64,000 nt of DNA from Isoptericola sp. BMS4 (GTDB taxonomy: Bacteria > Actinomycetota > Actinomycetes > Actinomycetales > Cellulomonadaceae). The notes beneath the pieces were generated by a model that saw only the letters and a program-made list of their open reading frames with translations, had not been told where the DNA came from and searched no databases. The position numbers and the translations under genes were made by a program. The stretch is taken from contig NZ_SIRP01000001.1 of the NCBI RefSeq assembly GCF_011634835.1, forward strand, positions 372,001 to 436,000. Reading direction: 5' to 3'. Of the stretch, positions 26,648 through 35,406 are shown piece by piece. How positions within the stretch are numbered: the stretch's first letter is position 1; each line of letters opens with the position of its first letter.

Positions 26648-29600
26648 ATGAGCCGAGCACTGCCACCTGTCAGACGTACGGCGACCGCGGGGCTCGGCGC
26701 CCTGCTGGGTGTCGCCCTCACCGTGCCCGCCGCCGTCGCGGCGCCGGAGGACGACCTGCCGGTCGCCACCGCCGCGGCGGGCACCACCCCGACCACCACC
26801 CTGAGCGACGACGTCGCCGACCTGCCGCTGGACGACGACGGCGCCGCGCTCGTCACCGAGCGCACGGAGCGGCTGGTCGCCCCCGGGCTGGAGCTCACGG
26901 AGTTCGCCCGGATGTCCGCGGACGGCTGGCTCAGCGGCGAGGTGCTCGTCGCGCACCTCGGGGCCGAGGGCGGGCCGCGCGTCGGCTACCTCGGCGCCGA
27001 CGCCGTCGCGGGCAACGCCACCGTGAGCGAGATGGCCGCCGGCGAGGGCGCCGTCGCGGCCGTCAACGGCGACTTCTTCGACATCAACAACTCCGGCGCC
27101 GCGCTCGGCGTGGGCGTGGACGACGGCACCCTGCTCAAGTCCGCGACCCCCGGGCGGGAGAAGGCCGTCGCGTTCGACTCGTCCGGGATGGGCCGCCTCG
27201 CGGAGCTCTTCCTCACCGGCACCGTCACGGTCCCCTCCGGGGACGGCGAGCAGGAGCTCGCCGTCGACGGGCTCAACGTCACCGGCGTCCCCGCCGGCGG
27301 TGTCGCCGTCTACGACGCCGCCTGGGGCGACGTCGCGCGCACCCGCCCGCTCGCCGCGGGGGAGCAGGGTGTCGAGGTGCAGGTCCGCCTCGACGACCCG
27401 CAGGCCACCAGCGGCACGGTCGTCGCCGTCGGCGCGCCCGGCGAGGGCCGCCTGCCCGACGACGTCCGCGCCGTGGTCGCCCGCCCGGGTGCCGCCGCCG
27501 ACGCGCTGTCGACGCTCGCGCCCGGCGACGCGGTGGGCCTGACGTACGGGTTGCGCGACGACGCCGGCGAGGTCGCCACCGCCATCGGCGGCGACCCCGA
27601 CGACTGGCTGCTGGACGACGGCGAGGTCACCACCGCGACCAGCAGCTTCGCCACCACCCGGCACCCGCGCACCGCCATCGGCTTCGACGAGAGCGGCAGC
27701 ACCGCGTACCTCGTCGTCGTGGACGGGCGCCAGGCGCACAGCACCGGCGCGTCGCTGGCCGAGCTCGGCGGCCTGCTGAAGCAGCTCGGCGCCGACGACG
27801 CCCTCAATCTCGACGGCGGCGGCTCGTCCACGATGGTCGCCCGGGTCCCCGGCGACGCGGGCACCAGCGTGCGCAACCAGCCCTCCGACGGCACGGAGCG
27901 TCTCGACGCCAACGCCCTCGGCCTGTTCACCCCCGCGGGCTCGGGCCGGGTGCGCGCCTACGACGTGCGCGCCCAGGTCCCGACCGGAGACGCCCCGGCC
28001 TCCGACGCGCTGCGCGTGTTCCCCGGCCTGCACCGCACCCTCGTGGGCAAGGGGTACGACGAGTCGCGCGCCGCCGTGGGCACCGCGCCCGCGGAGTGGA
28101 CCACGACGGACGCGGCCGTCGCGGAGGTCTCGCGCGGCGACGGCGGCTCGGGCGTCGTCACCGGCATCGAGCCCGGCGACGCCACCGTGCGCGCCGCGAC
28201 CCCGACGGACGACGGCGTCGCCACCGGCACCGCCGACGTCATCGTGCTGGGCGAGCCCGTGCGGCTGAGCGTCCCCGAGCCGGTCGTCACGCTGGCGGAC
28301 GCGGACGCGACCGCGTCGCTCACCGTCGTCGGGCACGACGCCGACGGCTATGCCGCACCCGTCGAGGCGCGCGACGTCGAGGTCACGGGTGGCCAGGGCG
28401 TCGCGACCCTGGAGCCCGCGGCGGACGGCTCGTTCACGGTGTCGGCCCTGGACGGCTCGGGCGCCGCGACGTTCACTCTGACCGCCGGCGACCTGAGCGT
28501 CGACGTGGCCGTCGCCGTCTCCCTGGACGAGAAGGTCGTCGCCGACTTCGCCGACGCCGCCGACTGGACCTCGGCGCACGCCCGCGCCCCGGGGGGCACC
28601 GTCGAGCCCGCCGAGGGTCACGACGGCGCGGCCGGGCTGCGCATGACGTACGACTTCACGCAGTCCACCGCCACCCGCGGGCAGTACGCCGTCGTCCCCG
28701 GCGGCGGCCGCGAGATCCCCGGCCAGCCGCGCGCCGTCACCATGTGGGTGCACGGCGACGGCAACGGTGCCTGGCTGCGGCTGCAGGTGCAGCAGGGCGA
28801 CGGCGTCGTGACCAACCTGGACGGGCCCGAGGTGTCCTGGGAGGGTTGGCGGAAGGTCGAGTTCGCCGTCCCCGAGGGCGTGCAGTACCCGCTGGTGATG
28901 CAGCGGGTGCGGGCCCTGGAGATCCGCGCCGCCGCCCAGTACACGGGCGAGCTGGTGCTCTCCGACGTCCGCGCGCTGGTGCCGCCGGACGTCGAGGTGC
29001 CGGACGCGGCCGACGTCGAGGACCCCGCGGTCGTCGCCGAGGACGCCACCGACGACGCGCCGCTGCGGGTCGCGGTGATGTCCGACGCGCAGTTCGTCGC
29101 CCGTGACCCCGAGTCCGGGGCGGTGCAGGGCGCGCGCGATGCGCTCGCCGAGATCGTCGCCGAGGACCCGGACCTGCTCGTCATCAACGGCGACCTGGTC
29201 GACGAGGCGTCGCCGGCGGACTTCGACCTGGCCCGGCAGGTGCTCGACGAGGGCCTCGCGGACGCCGACTTCCCCTGGTACTACCTGCCGGGCAACCACG
29301 AGGTCCAGGGCGGGCCGATCGAGAACTTCGAGGCGGAGTTCGGCGAGCGTACCCACGTGGTCGACGTGCCCGACCCCACCGGCGAGGGCGGCGCGACGCG
29401 GCTCGTCATGCTCGACTCGTCCGCCGGGCGGCTCGGGGCCGACTTCGCGCAGGTGCGCGCGCTGCGCCAGGCCCTCGACGACGCCGCGGCCGACGACGGC
29501 GTGAGCGGCGTGGTGACGTTCTTCCACCACCCGCTCGACGACCCGCTGCCCACGAAGGCGTCCCAGCTCACGGACCGGGTCGAGGCGGAGACGCTGCGCG

Positions 29601-30718
29601 GCTGGTTCGAGGACTTCCGGGAGAACTCCGGCAAGCCGATCGCGTCGGTCGGGTCCCACGTCGGCGTCTTCCACGCCTCCACCGCGGACGGCGTCCCGTA
29701 CGTCGTCAACGGCAACTCCGGCAAGAGCCCGGCGAGCACGCCCGACGACGGCGGCTTCACCGGCTGGTCGATGGTCGGGATCGACCCCGCCGCCGACGGC
29801 GGCCGTGGCGAGGACGGCTGGTTCGCCTGGGAGGTCAACGCCCGGGCGGAGCAGGTGGCGGTCTCCGGGCCGACGGAGCTCGCCGTCGGGATGTCGGGGC
29901 AGGTCAGCGCCCTGGTCACCCAGGACGACACGCGCGAGGTGCCCGTCGCCTGGCCCGTCTCGTCCCGGTGGGGCGGCGACGGCGTCTTCGTCGGCGACCC
30001 GGGCGACGCGCCGTCAGGCGCCGTGCTCGCGCTGGACCCGCGCACCCGCGAGGCCACCGCCGTCGCGCCGGGCCGGGCGACGGTCGAGGTCGAGGTGAAC
30101 GGCGAGGTCGGCACGCTGGAGGTGCTCGTGCCCGCCGGCGCGCCCGGCGAGGCCCGGATCAGCGACGACAACGGCTGGGACACGGGCCTGCGGGACGGCG
30201 ACTACCGCGTGCTCGTCGACCTGTGGCACGGCGAGAACGCGACCGGCCTGCGGCTGTACGAAGACGGCGAGCTGATCCACACGGAGGAGCTCACGTACGA
30301 CGGGGTCGAGGCGCAGCGCGTCGCGGTGCCGGTCGCCGGCCGGGCGAACGGCGAGTACGTGTACACGTGCGAGCTGGTCAACGCCGCGGGCACCACGCCC
30401 TGCCGGAAGGCGCACACCGTGACCGTCACCGACGCGAACCCGGGCACGCCGGTGCTGTCCCACGACAACCACGACCGGGACGGGGACTACTCCGTCACCA
30501 TGAACAAGTGGTGGGGCACCCAGGCCACGGGCTACGTGCTGTACGAGGACGGCGTCGAGATCGACCGGCAGGAGCTCACCCCCGGCACCGGGGGAGAGGC
30601 GCAGTCCGCCACGACCCTCGTCAGCGGCCGCGAGCCCGGCACGTACACGTACCGGGCCGTGCTGACCAACGACGTCGGGGAGACGCGCAGCAAGGAGCTC
30701 ACCGTGCGGGTCCGGTGA
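26648..30718 (+). CDS. Secreted phosphodiester glycosidase fused to a metallophosphoesterase
   Basis: A 1356-residue exported protein. A signal peptide (about residues 1-31, ending AVAA) precedes a phosphodiester glycosidase (NAGPA) domain marked by VNGDFFDINNSG near 139 and NLDGGGSSTM near 387. Big-type and carbohydrate-binding-like segments follow. A calcineurin-like phosphoesterase begins near 806: MSDAQF, then NGDLVD, GNHEV near 882, FFHHPL and GSHVGVF. The first motif has Gln where His is usual, and the last has GSHV for GHxH. Two related C-terminal repeats (about 1167-1260 and 1270-1356) resemble carbohydrate-binding modules. The natural substrate may be a cell-wall glycopolymer with phosphodiester links; this is inference. 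An isolated gene, with its own promoter. Confidence 0.85.
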   Translation: MSRALPPVRRTATAGLGALLGVALTVPAAVAAPEDDLPVATAAAGTTPTTTLSDDVADLPLDDDGAALVTERTERLVAPGLELTEFARMSADGWLSGEVLVAHLGAEGGPRVGYLGADAVAGNATVSEMAAGEGAVAAVNGDFFDINNSGAALGVGVDDGTLLKSATPGREKAVAFDSSGMGRLAELFLTGTVTVPSGDGEQELAVDGLNVTGVPAGGVAVYDAAWGDVARTRPLAAGEQGVEVQVRLDDPQATSGTVVAVGAPGEGRLPDDVRAVVARPGAAADALSTLAPGDAVGLTYGLRDDAGEVATAIGGDPDDWLLDDGEVTTATSSFATTRHPRTAIGFDESGSTAYLVVVDGRQAHSTGASLAELGGLLKQLGADDALNLDGGGSSTMVARVPGDAGTSVRNQPSDGTERLDANALGLFTPAGSGRVRAYDVRAQVPTGDAPASDALRVFPGLHRTLVGKGYDESRAAVGTAPAEWTTTDAAVAEVSRGDGGSGVVTGIEPGDATVRAATPTDDGVATGTADVIVLGEPVRLSVPEPVVTLADADATASLTVVGHDADGYAAPVEARDVEVTGGQGVATLEPAADGSFTVSALDGSGAATFTLTAGDLSVDVAVAVSLDEKVVADFADAADWTSAHARAPGGTVEPAEGHDGAAGLRMTYDFTQSTATRGQYAVVPGGGREIPGQPRAVTMWVHGDGNGAWLRLQVQQGDGVVTNLDGPEVSWEGWRKVEFAVPEGVQYPLVMQRVRALEIRAAAQYTGELVLSDVRALVPPDVEVPDAADVEDPAVVAEDATDDAPLRVAVMSDAQFVARDPESGAVQGARDALAEIVAEDPDLLVINGDLVDEASPADFDLARQVLDEGLADADFPWYYLPGNHEVQGGPIENFEAEFGERTHVVDVPDPTGEGGATRLVMLDSSAGRLGADFAQVRALRQALDDAAADDGVSGVVTFFHHPLDDPLPTKASQLTDRVEAETLRGWFEDFRENSGKPIASVGSHVGVFHASTADGVPYVVNGNSGKSPASTPDDGGFTGWSMVGIDPAADGGRGEDGWFAWEVNARAEQVAVSGPTELAVGMSGQVSALVTQDDTREVPVAWPVSSRWGGDGVFVGDPGDAPSGAVLALDPRTREATAVAPGRATVEVEVNGEVGTLEVLVPAGAPGEARISDDNGWDTGLRDGDYRVLVDLWHGENATGLRLYEDGELIHTEELTYDGVEAQRVAVPVAGRANGEYVYTCELVNAAGTTPCRKAHTVTVTDANPGTPVLSHDNHDRDGDYSVTMNKWWGTQATGYVLYEDGVEIDRQELTPGTGGEAQSATTLVSGREPGTYTYRAVLTNDVGETRSKELTVRVR

Positions 30719-30727
30719 CGTCTCAGG

Positions 30728-30785
30728 TCGGCAGCCCGTCCCCGGGTCGGCACACCTGTGTGCCGACCCGGGGACGGACTGCCGA
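30728..30785. repeat. Family B palindrome, copy 1
   Basis: A 28-bp inverted repeat with one mismatch, arms 30728-30755 and 30758-30785. The left arm starts TCGGCAGCCCG and ends GGTCGGCACAC. It begins 10 nt after the stop of the phosphodiester glycosidase gene. The outer (CGGCAG) and inner (GGTCGGCA) parts match the copy at 57852-57908. It may act as a terminator or mRNA 3' stabiliser. Confidence 0.8.
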
Positions 30786-30813
30786 TCCGGGCCGGCGGGA
30801 TATCCTCGGAACC

Positions 30814-31035
30814 ATGAGCGACTTCCAGGTCAACCCGCGCGTCAAGTCCGAGCAGTCGGGCGCCGTCTTCGGGCGCGTCCTCGTGGCGTTCGTCCTCTTC
30901 GTCGCGGGCTTCGCCCTGATCGGCGTCGGCTCGTCCGGGGGCAACCCGACCCTTGACCCGTACCTCTTCGTCGGTGGCATCCTGGCGATCGGTCTGGCGT
31001 TCGGCCTGCCGATGGTCGGGGGCTACGAGCGCTGA
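30814..31035 (+). CDS. Small membrane protein of unknown function
   Basis: A 73-residue protein with a charged N terminus (MSDFQVNPRVKSEQSG) and two hydrophobic segments (VLVAFVLFVAGFALIGVG and YLFVGGILAIGLAFGLPMV). I do not recognise the family. There is no Shine-Dalgarno. TATCCT (30801-30806) ends 7 nt before the ATG, so it is probably leaderless. It ends 45 bp before a strong hairpin shared with hsp20. Confidence 0.7.
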   Translation: MSDFQVNPRVKSEQSGAVFGRVLVAFVLFVAGFALIGVGSSGGNPTLDPYLFVGGILAIGLAFGLPMVGGYER

Positions 31036-31080
31036 CGATCCTCGGGGCCGTGGGCCCGCCCACCGCCCGATGACGGGCCG

Positions 31081-31113
31081 CGACCCTCGGCGGGGCTCCC
31101 CCGCCGAGGGTCG
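31081..31113. terminator. Bidirectional hairpin terminator
   Basis: A perfect 15-bp stem (31081-31095 with 31099-31113, CGACCCTCGGCGGGG and its reverse complement) around a CTC loop. It lies between the small membrane-protein gene and the convergent hsp20 gene, so it can serve both. Confidence 0.8.
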
Positions 31114-31125
31114 TGGCGTGCCGGC

Positions 31126-31551
31126 TCAGGTCCCGGCCTCGATCTCCGTCGGCTTCTTGCTGTGGCTGACCTCGATCCGGCGCGGTCGCGCCTCCTCCGC
31201 GACCGGGATGGTCAGCGTCAGGACGCCGTCGTCGTACCCGGCCGAGATCTGGTCGAGGGCGAGACCGCGGCCCAGCGTCAGCTGGCGTGCCATCGTGCCG
31301 GACGAGCGTTCCCGCAGCAGCCACCGTCCCTCGGCGGAGCGGGGCGTCCGCTCGGCGCGGATCGTCAGCGTCCGGTCCTCGCAGGAGACGTCGATGCTGC
31401 CCGGGTCCACCCCCGGGAGGTCGACCGCCAGGACGTAGTGGTCGCCCTCGCGGAACAGGTCCATCGGCATCGGGGGACCGCTCCGCCCGGTCTGCGCCAA
31501 CGAACCGAACAGCCGATCCATCTCCTGGAACGGGTCCCAGTAGGTAGCCAT
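31126..31551 (-). CDS. Hsp20 / alpha-crystallin family small heat-shock protein
   Basis: A 141-residue small heat-shock protein. The N terminus is YWDPFQEMDRLFGSL, and the alpha-crystallin core follows. It contains the conserved A-x-x-x-G-V-L motif as GYDDGVLTLTIPV near the end. It forms oligomers that hold unfolded proteins for refolding by DnaK. ATG 31551 is chosen because GAGGAGGTGG precedes it; the earlier in-frame ATG would lie upstream of it. A CIRCE element lies about 95 bp upstream, so expression is under HrcA control. Confidence 0.93.
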   Translation of the reverse strand: MATYWDPFQEMDRLFGSLAQTGRSGPPMPMDLFREGDHYVLAVDLPGVDPGSIDVSCEDRTLTIRAERTPRSAEGRWLLRERSSGTMARQLTLGRGLALDQISAGYDDGVLTLTIPVAEEARPRRIEVSHSKKPTEIEAGT

Positions 31552-31645
31552 CGCGCACCACCTCCTCGTCACGGGGCCGCGCCCACGGCCCCGACCGCGA
31601 CGGCGCGCCGGTCGGTCCGGCGTCGCCGTGGCTACACCTGAAGAT

Positions 31646-31672
31646 TTAGCACTCTCCAGGCGAGAGTGCCAG
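31646..31672 (-). promoter_or_regulatory. CIRCE element (HrcA operator) upstream of hsp20
   Basis: On the plus strand TTAGCACTC (31646-31654), nine bases, GAGTGCCAG (31664-31672). Read on the coding strand it is CTGGCACTC-N9-GAGTGCTAA, the consensus CIRCE sequence with a spacer of nine. HrcA binding here should keep hsp20 low at normal temperature. It overlaps CTGGCA and CTAAAT-like hexamers that could be the promoter. Confidence 0.9.
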
Positions 31673-31713
31673 ACCTTCCTGATCGCCGTGGGTGAACACG
31701 GCGTGGGTGCTTC

Positions 31714-31802
31714 TCACGCGTCGTCGTCGAGCCGCTCCAGCAGGTCGACGGCCGCGCGGGCGTACTCGTCGATCCACCGGTCGTGGATGCGCTTGATCGG
31801 CA
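31714..31802 (-). pseudogene. C-terminal remnant, possibly of an ArsR-type regulator or its SRPBCC partner
   Basis: The minus-strand reading frame ends PIKRIHDRWIDEYARAAVDLLERLDDDA (about 28 residues), which resembles the C-terminal tail of ArsR-family regulators or the SRPBCC proteins paired with them. The frame upstream of it degenerates into low-complexity Arg/Pro residues, so only the tail survives. The identity is a weak resemblance from memory. Confidence 0.35.
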
Positions 31803-31869
31803 GGGGGCGAGGGCGAGGTGCCGCTCCCGGCCGACCTTGCGGCCGGCGAGCAACTGCGAGGGCTGGACG

Positions 31870-31938
31870 GGCATGCTCGCCGCCATGAAGGCCTGGCGCG
31901 AGCACGGCATCAACCTGCGCGAGGGCTTCCACCGGTAG
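31870..31938 (+). pseudogene. Unidentified C-terminal remnant
   Basis: A plus-strand frame ends GMLAAMKAWREHGINLREGFHR before a TAG at 31936-31938. It looks like the natural end of a protein, but the frame upstream is not gene-like and no family is recognised. Together with the opposite-strand tail it makes 31573-31952 a decayed stretch, apart from the CIRCE element. Confidence 0.3.
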
Positions 31939-31952
31939 CTCGACTGTCCGGT

Positions 31953-32013
31953 GCCGAACATGTGGTTGCTCCGGGATTCGAGCGCCGAATCCCGGAGCAA
32001 CCACATGGTCGGC
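31953..32013. repeat. Family C palindrome, copy 1
   Basis: A 28-bp stem with one mismatch and a 5-nt loop, arms ending at 31953 and 32013. The left arm reads GCCGAACATGTGG, then TTGCTCCGGGATTCG. It lies 33 nt past the stop of the FBP-domain gene. Adjacent on the right (32014-32032) is a further degenerate copy of one arm (GAGCAACCGCATGGTCGGC). The second family member is at 32859-32919. Confidence 0.85.
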
Positions 32014-32045
32014 AGCGAGCAACCGCATGGTCGGCCGGGGCCGGC

Positions 32046-32549
32046 TCAGGCGGTGCGGCGCACCTCGTCGAGGAAGCGCCGGCTACGCTCGCGGAGCGCC
32101 GCGACGCGTCGCTCGACGACGGCGGCACGCGCGTCGTCGTCGTCGACACCGACCTCGGCGTGGGTGGGCCGCCGCCTGGCGTTGCGCGAGCAGCGGAAGT
32201 CGGTGCAGATCAGGGTGCCGATCGTGTCGCCCTTGCGGCCGGCGGGCCCGGCCCGGCGGGCGACGTACAGCTGCACGTCGCGGGTCTCGACGACGTCCTC
32301 GCACCAGGAGCACAGCGCCCGGCTTCGTGGGCCGGTGCGGTCCGAGGCCCGCAGGATGATGCCGACCGGGGCGTCGTCGACCTCCAGGACGACGTAGGCC
32401 GCGAGCGGCTGCTTGCGGTCGCGCCAGCCCAGGTACTCGAGGCGGTCCCAGTCGAGCGAGTCGAGGTCGGGGAGGATCATCCGCTGCCGCTCGCTACGGG
32501 TGGCGTTGACGAGGCTGTCGCGGATCTGCTTGTCGGTGAGGGGGTTCAT
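32046..32549 (-). CDS. FBP-domain protein (FusB/EF-G-binding type)
   Basis: A 167-residue protein with a four-cysteine treble-clef zinc finger: CSWC (Cys80, Cys83) and CTDFRC (Cys115, Cys120). The family motif is GWRDRKQPLAAYVVLEVD ahead of it. The FBP domain is the C-terminal zinc-finger of FusB-type proteins that free EF-G from the ribosome (fusidic acid resistance). Many actinobacterial members are chromosomal with no known resistance role. The ATG at 32549 has only a weak ribosome binding site. A family C palindrome follows its stop. Confidence 0.82.
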   Translation of the reverse strand: MNPLTDKQIRDSLVNATRSERQRMILPDLDSLDWDRLEYLGWRDRKQPLAAYVVLEVDDAPVGIILRASDRTGPRSRALCSWCEDVVETRDVQLYVARRAGPAGRKGDTIGTLICTDFRCSRNARRRPTHAEVGVDDDDARAAVVERRVAALRERSRRFLDEVRRTA

Positions 32550-32858
32550 GGTCCGGCTTTCGGTGAGCAGGGGGTCACCGGGCACGGCACGTCGTGGCGT
32601 CGTGCCGGTGACGGCGGGCAGGGTGGAGCCCCGCGCCGTCGCTCACCGACCGGTCCTGGGACTGGTGTCAGGGTGCGACGGCGCCGGGGCAGGAGGGACT
32701 GCCCGAGCAGGCCTGATGGCCCACCCCGCTCCCCGCGACGCCGGGCATCGCTCTCTCCTCGTGGACTCGCCGGAAAGTTGGTCCGCTCGCGCCTTCCGGG
32801 CGCGACCGGCCGGACCATCGTGACACGAGACCGTCGCCCCGGTCGACGACTTTTCTCC
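32550..32858. other. Intergenic region without a recognisable gene
   Basis: This 309-bp stretch between the FBP gene and the palindrome next to metE has no gene that I can support. Short ORFs on both strands have the composition of shadow frames. The only clear structure is the family C palindrome just to its right. Confidence 0.5.
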
Positions 32859-32919
32859 GCCGAGCATGTGGTTGGTCCGGGATTGAAGACTTCAATCCCG
32901 GACCAACCACATGTTCGGC
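32859..32919. repeat. Family C palindrome, copy 2
   Basis: A 30-bp stem with only a G-T wobble and a single-base loop. The left arm is GCCGAGCATGTGG followed by TTGGTCCGGGATTGAAG. It lies 17 nt past the metE stop on the coding strand. Compared with copy 1 a C-G pair has become G-C, and TTCG has become TTGAAG with matching changes, so base pairing is conserved. Confidence 0.85.
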
Positions 32920-32935
32920 ACCTCGGGGCGGGGCG

Positions 32936-35335
32936 TCAGAGGGTGGCGCGGACCTCGCGGGCGGCGGCGACGAGGTGGGCCAGCGCCGGCTCGACCTCCG
33001 CGTACCGGCGGGTCTTGAGCCCGCAGTCGGGGTTCACCCACACCAGCGACGGGTCGATGGACTTCACCGCGAGCCGCAGCAGCTCGGTCACCTCGTCCGC
33101 GGACGGCACCCGCGGCGAGTGGATGTCGTACACGCCCGGCCCGATGCCGCGCGCGTAGCCGGCGTCGGCCAGCTCCGGCACGATCTCCATGCGGGAGCGC
33201 GCCGCCTCCAGCGACGTCACGTCGGCGTCGAGGCCGTCGATCGCGCCCACGACCTCGCCGAACTCCGAGTAGCACAGGTGGGTGTGGACCTGCGTGGCCG
33301 GCGCGGCGCCCGCCGTCGCCAGGCGGAAGGACGCCACCGACCAGCGCAGGTACTCCTCCTGGTCGTCGCGGCGCAGCGGCAGCAGCTCGCGCAGCGCCGG
33401 CTCGTCCACCTGCACGACGGCGACCCCCGCGGCCTCCAGGTCGGCCACCTCGTCGCGCAGCGCGAGCGCCACCTGGTTCGCCGTGGCGGCGAGCGGCTGG
33501 TCGTCACGCACGAAGGACCACGCCAGGATCGTCACCGGGCCCGTGAGCATGCCCTTGACCGGCTTGTCGGTGAGCGAGGCCGCGTAGCCCGACCACGCGA
33601 TGGTCATCGGCTCGGGCCGCTGCACGTCGCCCCACAGGATCGGCGGGCGCACGCACCGCGACCCGTACGACTGCACCCAGCCGAGCGCCGTCGTCGCGAA
33701 CCCGTCCAGCAGCTCCGCGAAGTACTGCACCATGTCGTTGCGCTCCGGCTCGCCGTGCACCAGCACGTCGAGGCCGAGCTCCTCCTGCAGGCGCACGACG
33801 CGCTCGACCTCGGCGCGCATCGCGGCCGTGTACGCGGCGTCGTCCAGCTCGCCCTTCGCCCACGCCGCCCGGGCGGTGCGGATCTCCGGGGTCTGCGGGA
33901 ACGAGCCGATCGTCGTGGTGGGCAGCGGCGGCAGGGCCAGGCGCGCGCGCTGCGCGTTCACCCGCTCGTCGTGCGCGCCCCGGACGAAGTCGCCGTCGGC
34001 CAGCTCGGCGAGCCGCTCGCGCACGGCCGGCACGACGACGCCCGCCGCGGCGGCCCGGTCAGCCAGCGCGTCGCGCGCCTCGTCGAGCTCCCCGGCGACG
34101 TCGTCGCGGCCCTCGGCGAGCCCGCGGGCGAGCGTCGTGACCTCGCCGACCTTCTGGTCGGCGAAGGCGAGCCAGCGGCGCAGCCGGGGCGTGCGCCCGG
34201 CGCGCTCGGCGGCCGGGCCCTCCCAGGCCTCGTCGTCGGCGTCGTGCGGCACGTGCAGCAGCGACGTGGACGTGCCGACGGCGACCGGCCCGAGCGCGCG
34301 GAGCGACTCCAACGTCTCGAGCTTCGCGTCCAGGTCGGCGCGCCACACGTTGTGCCCGTCGACGACGCCCGCCACCAGCGTCTTCGTCTCCAGCCCCGGC
34401 ACCGGCCCGGCCGGGGCGGCGCCCTTGACCAGGTCGACGGCGACGGCGTCGACGTCGGTCCCGGCCAGCAGCGCGAGACGGTCGGTCGCGCCGGCCCGCA
34501 GGTCGCCGTACGGCGCGGCGAGCAGGATCCGCGGTCGCTCGGGGACCGTGTCGAGGTCGTCGTCCTCGGACGCCGGGGCGAGGTCTGAGGCCAGCGCCCG
34601 GTAGGCGCGCGTGACGGCCTCGTCGAGGACCTCGGGCGCCACGTCGAGCGAGTCGGTGACCAGCGCCGGCTCGTCGAGCTGGACCCACGGGACGCCGACG
34701 GCACCGAGCGCGCGCAGCAGCTCGGCGTACGCCGCGACGACGTCGTCGAGCCGGTCGAGCGGGTGGAAGCCCTCGCCCGCGTCGTCGGCCGCCTTGGACA
34801 GGGCGAGGAACGTCACGGGGCCCACGAGCACCGGGCGCGTCGTGACCCCGGCCTCCTTGGCCTCGGCGTACTCCCGCACGACGCGGTGGTCGGCGAACGA
34901 GACCGGCGTCGTCTCGCTGATCTCGGGGACGAGGTAGTGGTAGTTGGTGTCGAACCACTTGGTCATCTCGAGCGGCGCGTCCTCGCCGCGGCCGCGCGCC
35001 ACGGTGAAGTAGCCGTCCAGGTCGAGGGAGCCGTCGTCGGCGTCGAGGAGGTCGCGGAACCGGGCGGGCACGGCCCCGAGCAGCGCGACGACGTCGAGCA
35101 CCTGGTCGTAGTACGAGAACGAGCCGGGCACGGAGCCGTCCTCGGGGTCCAGCCCGAGCTCGACGAGGCGGCGCACGGTGTCGCGCCGCAGTGTGCCGGC
35201 GGCGACCTCGAGGTCGACGGCGTCGGTGCGGCCGGCCCAGCGGGACTCGACGGCGCGCTTCAGCTCGCGGCGGCGCCCGATACGGGGGTAGCCGAGGACG
35301 GTGCCGCGGGGGAACGCGGCGGTGATGGTGGACAT
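32936..35335 (-). CDS. metE: Cobalamin-independent methionine synthase
   Basis: A 799-residue MetE enzyme that methylates homocysteine with 5-methyl-THF-polyglutamate. The N-terminal domain starts [20 protein letters not shown], and the C-terminal domain holds the zinc site: HLCYSEF near residue 686 and PDCGLKTR near residue 770. AGGAG precedes ATG 35335. It lies 71 bp after metF, in the same operon, and so should share the S-box riboswitch in front of metF. The length is a little above the usual 750-790. Family C palindrome copy 2 follows it. Confidence 0.97.
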   Translation of the reverse strand: MSTITAAFPRGTVLGYPRIGRRRELKRAVESRWAGRTDAVDLEVAAGTLRRDTVRRLVELGLDPEDGSVPGSFSYYDQVLDVVALLGAVPARFRDLLDADDGSLDLDGYFTVARGRGEDAPLEMTKWFDTNYHYLVPEISETTPVSFADHRVVREYAEAKEAGVTTRPVLVGPVTFLALSKAADDAGEGFHPLDRLDDVVAAYAELLRALGAVGVPWVQLDEPALVTDSLDVAPEVLDEAVTRAYRALASDLAPASEDDDLDTVPERPRILLAAPYGDLRAGATDRLALLAGTDVDAVAVDLVKGAAPAGPVPGLETKTLVAGVVDGHNVWRADLDAKLETLESLRALGPVAVGTSTSLLHVPHDADDEAWEGPAAERAGRTPRLRRWLAFADQKVGEVTTLARGLAEGRDDVAGELDEARDALADRAAAAGVVVPAVRERLAELADGDFVRGAHDERVNAQRARLALPPLPTTTIGSFPQTPEIRTARAAWAKGELDDAAYTAAMRAEVERVVRLQEELGLDVLVHGEPERNDMVQYFAELLDGFATTALGWVQSYGSRCVRPPILWGDVQRPEPMTIAWSGYAASLTDKPVKGMLTGPVTILAWSFVRDDQPLAATANQVALALRDEVADLEAAGVAVVQVDEPALRELLPLRRDDQEEYLRWSVASFRLATAGAAPATQVHTHLCYSEFGEVVGAIDGLDADVTSLEAARSRMEIVPELADAGYARGIGPGVYDIHSPRVPSADEVTELLRLAVKSIDPSLVWVNPDCGLKTRRYAEVEPALAHLVAAAREVRATL

Positions 35336-35406
35336 GAGCACTCCTGAGGTCGGGGTCCCGCCGGCTCCGCGGCCGGTGGCCGGGAGCGCGGGGCGGGGTG
35401 AGGTCG

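Noticed and set aside
31632-32006. A 124-codon minus-strand ORF
   Set aside because: It begins within a palindrome arm and has no plausible start signal; only its neighbourhood holds degraded protein tails.
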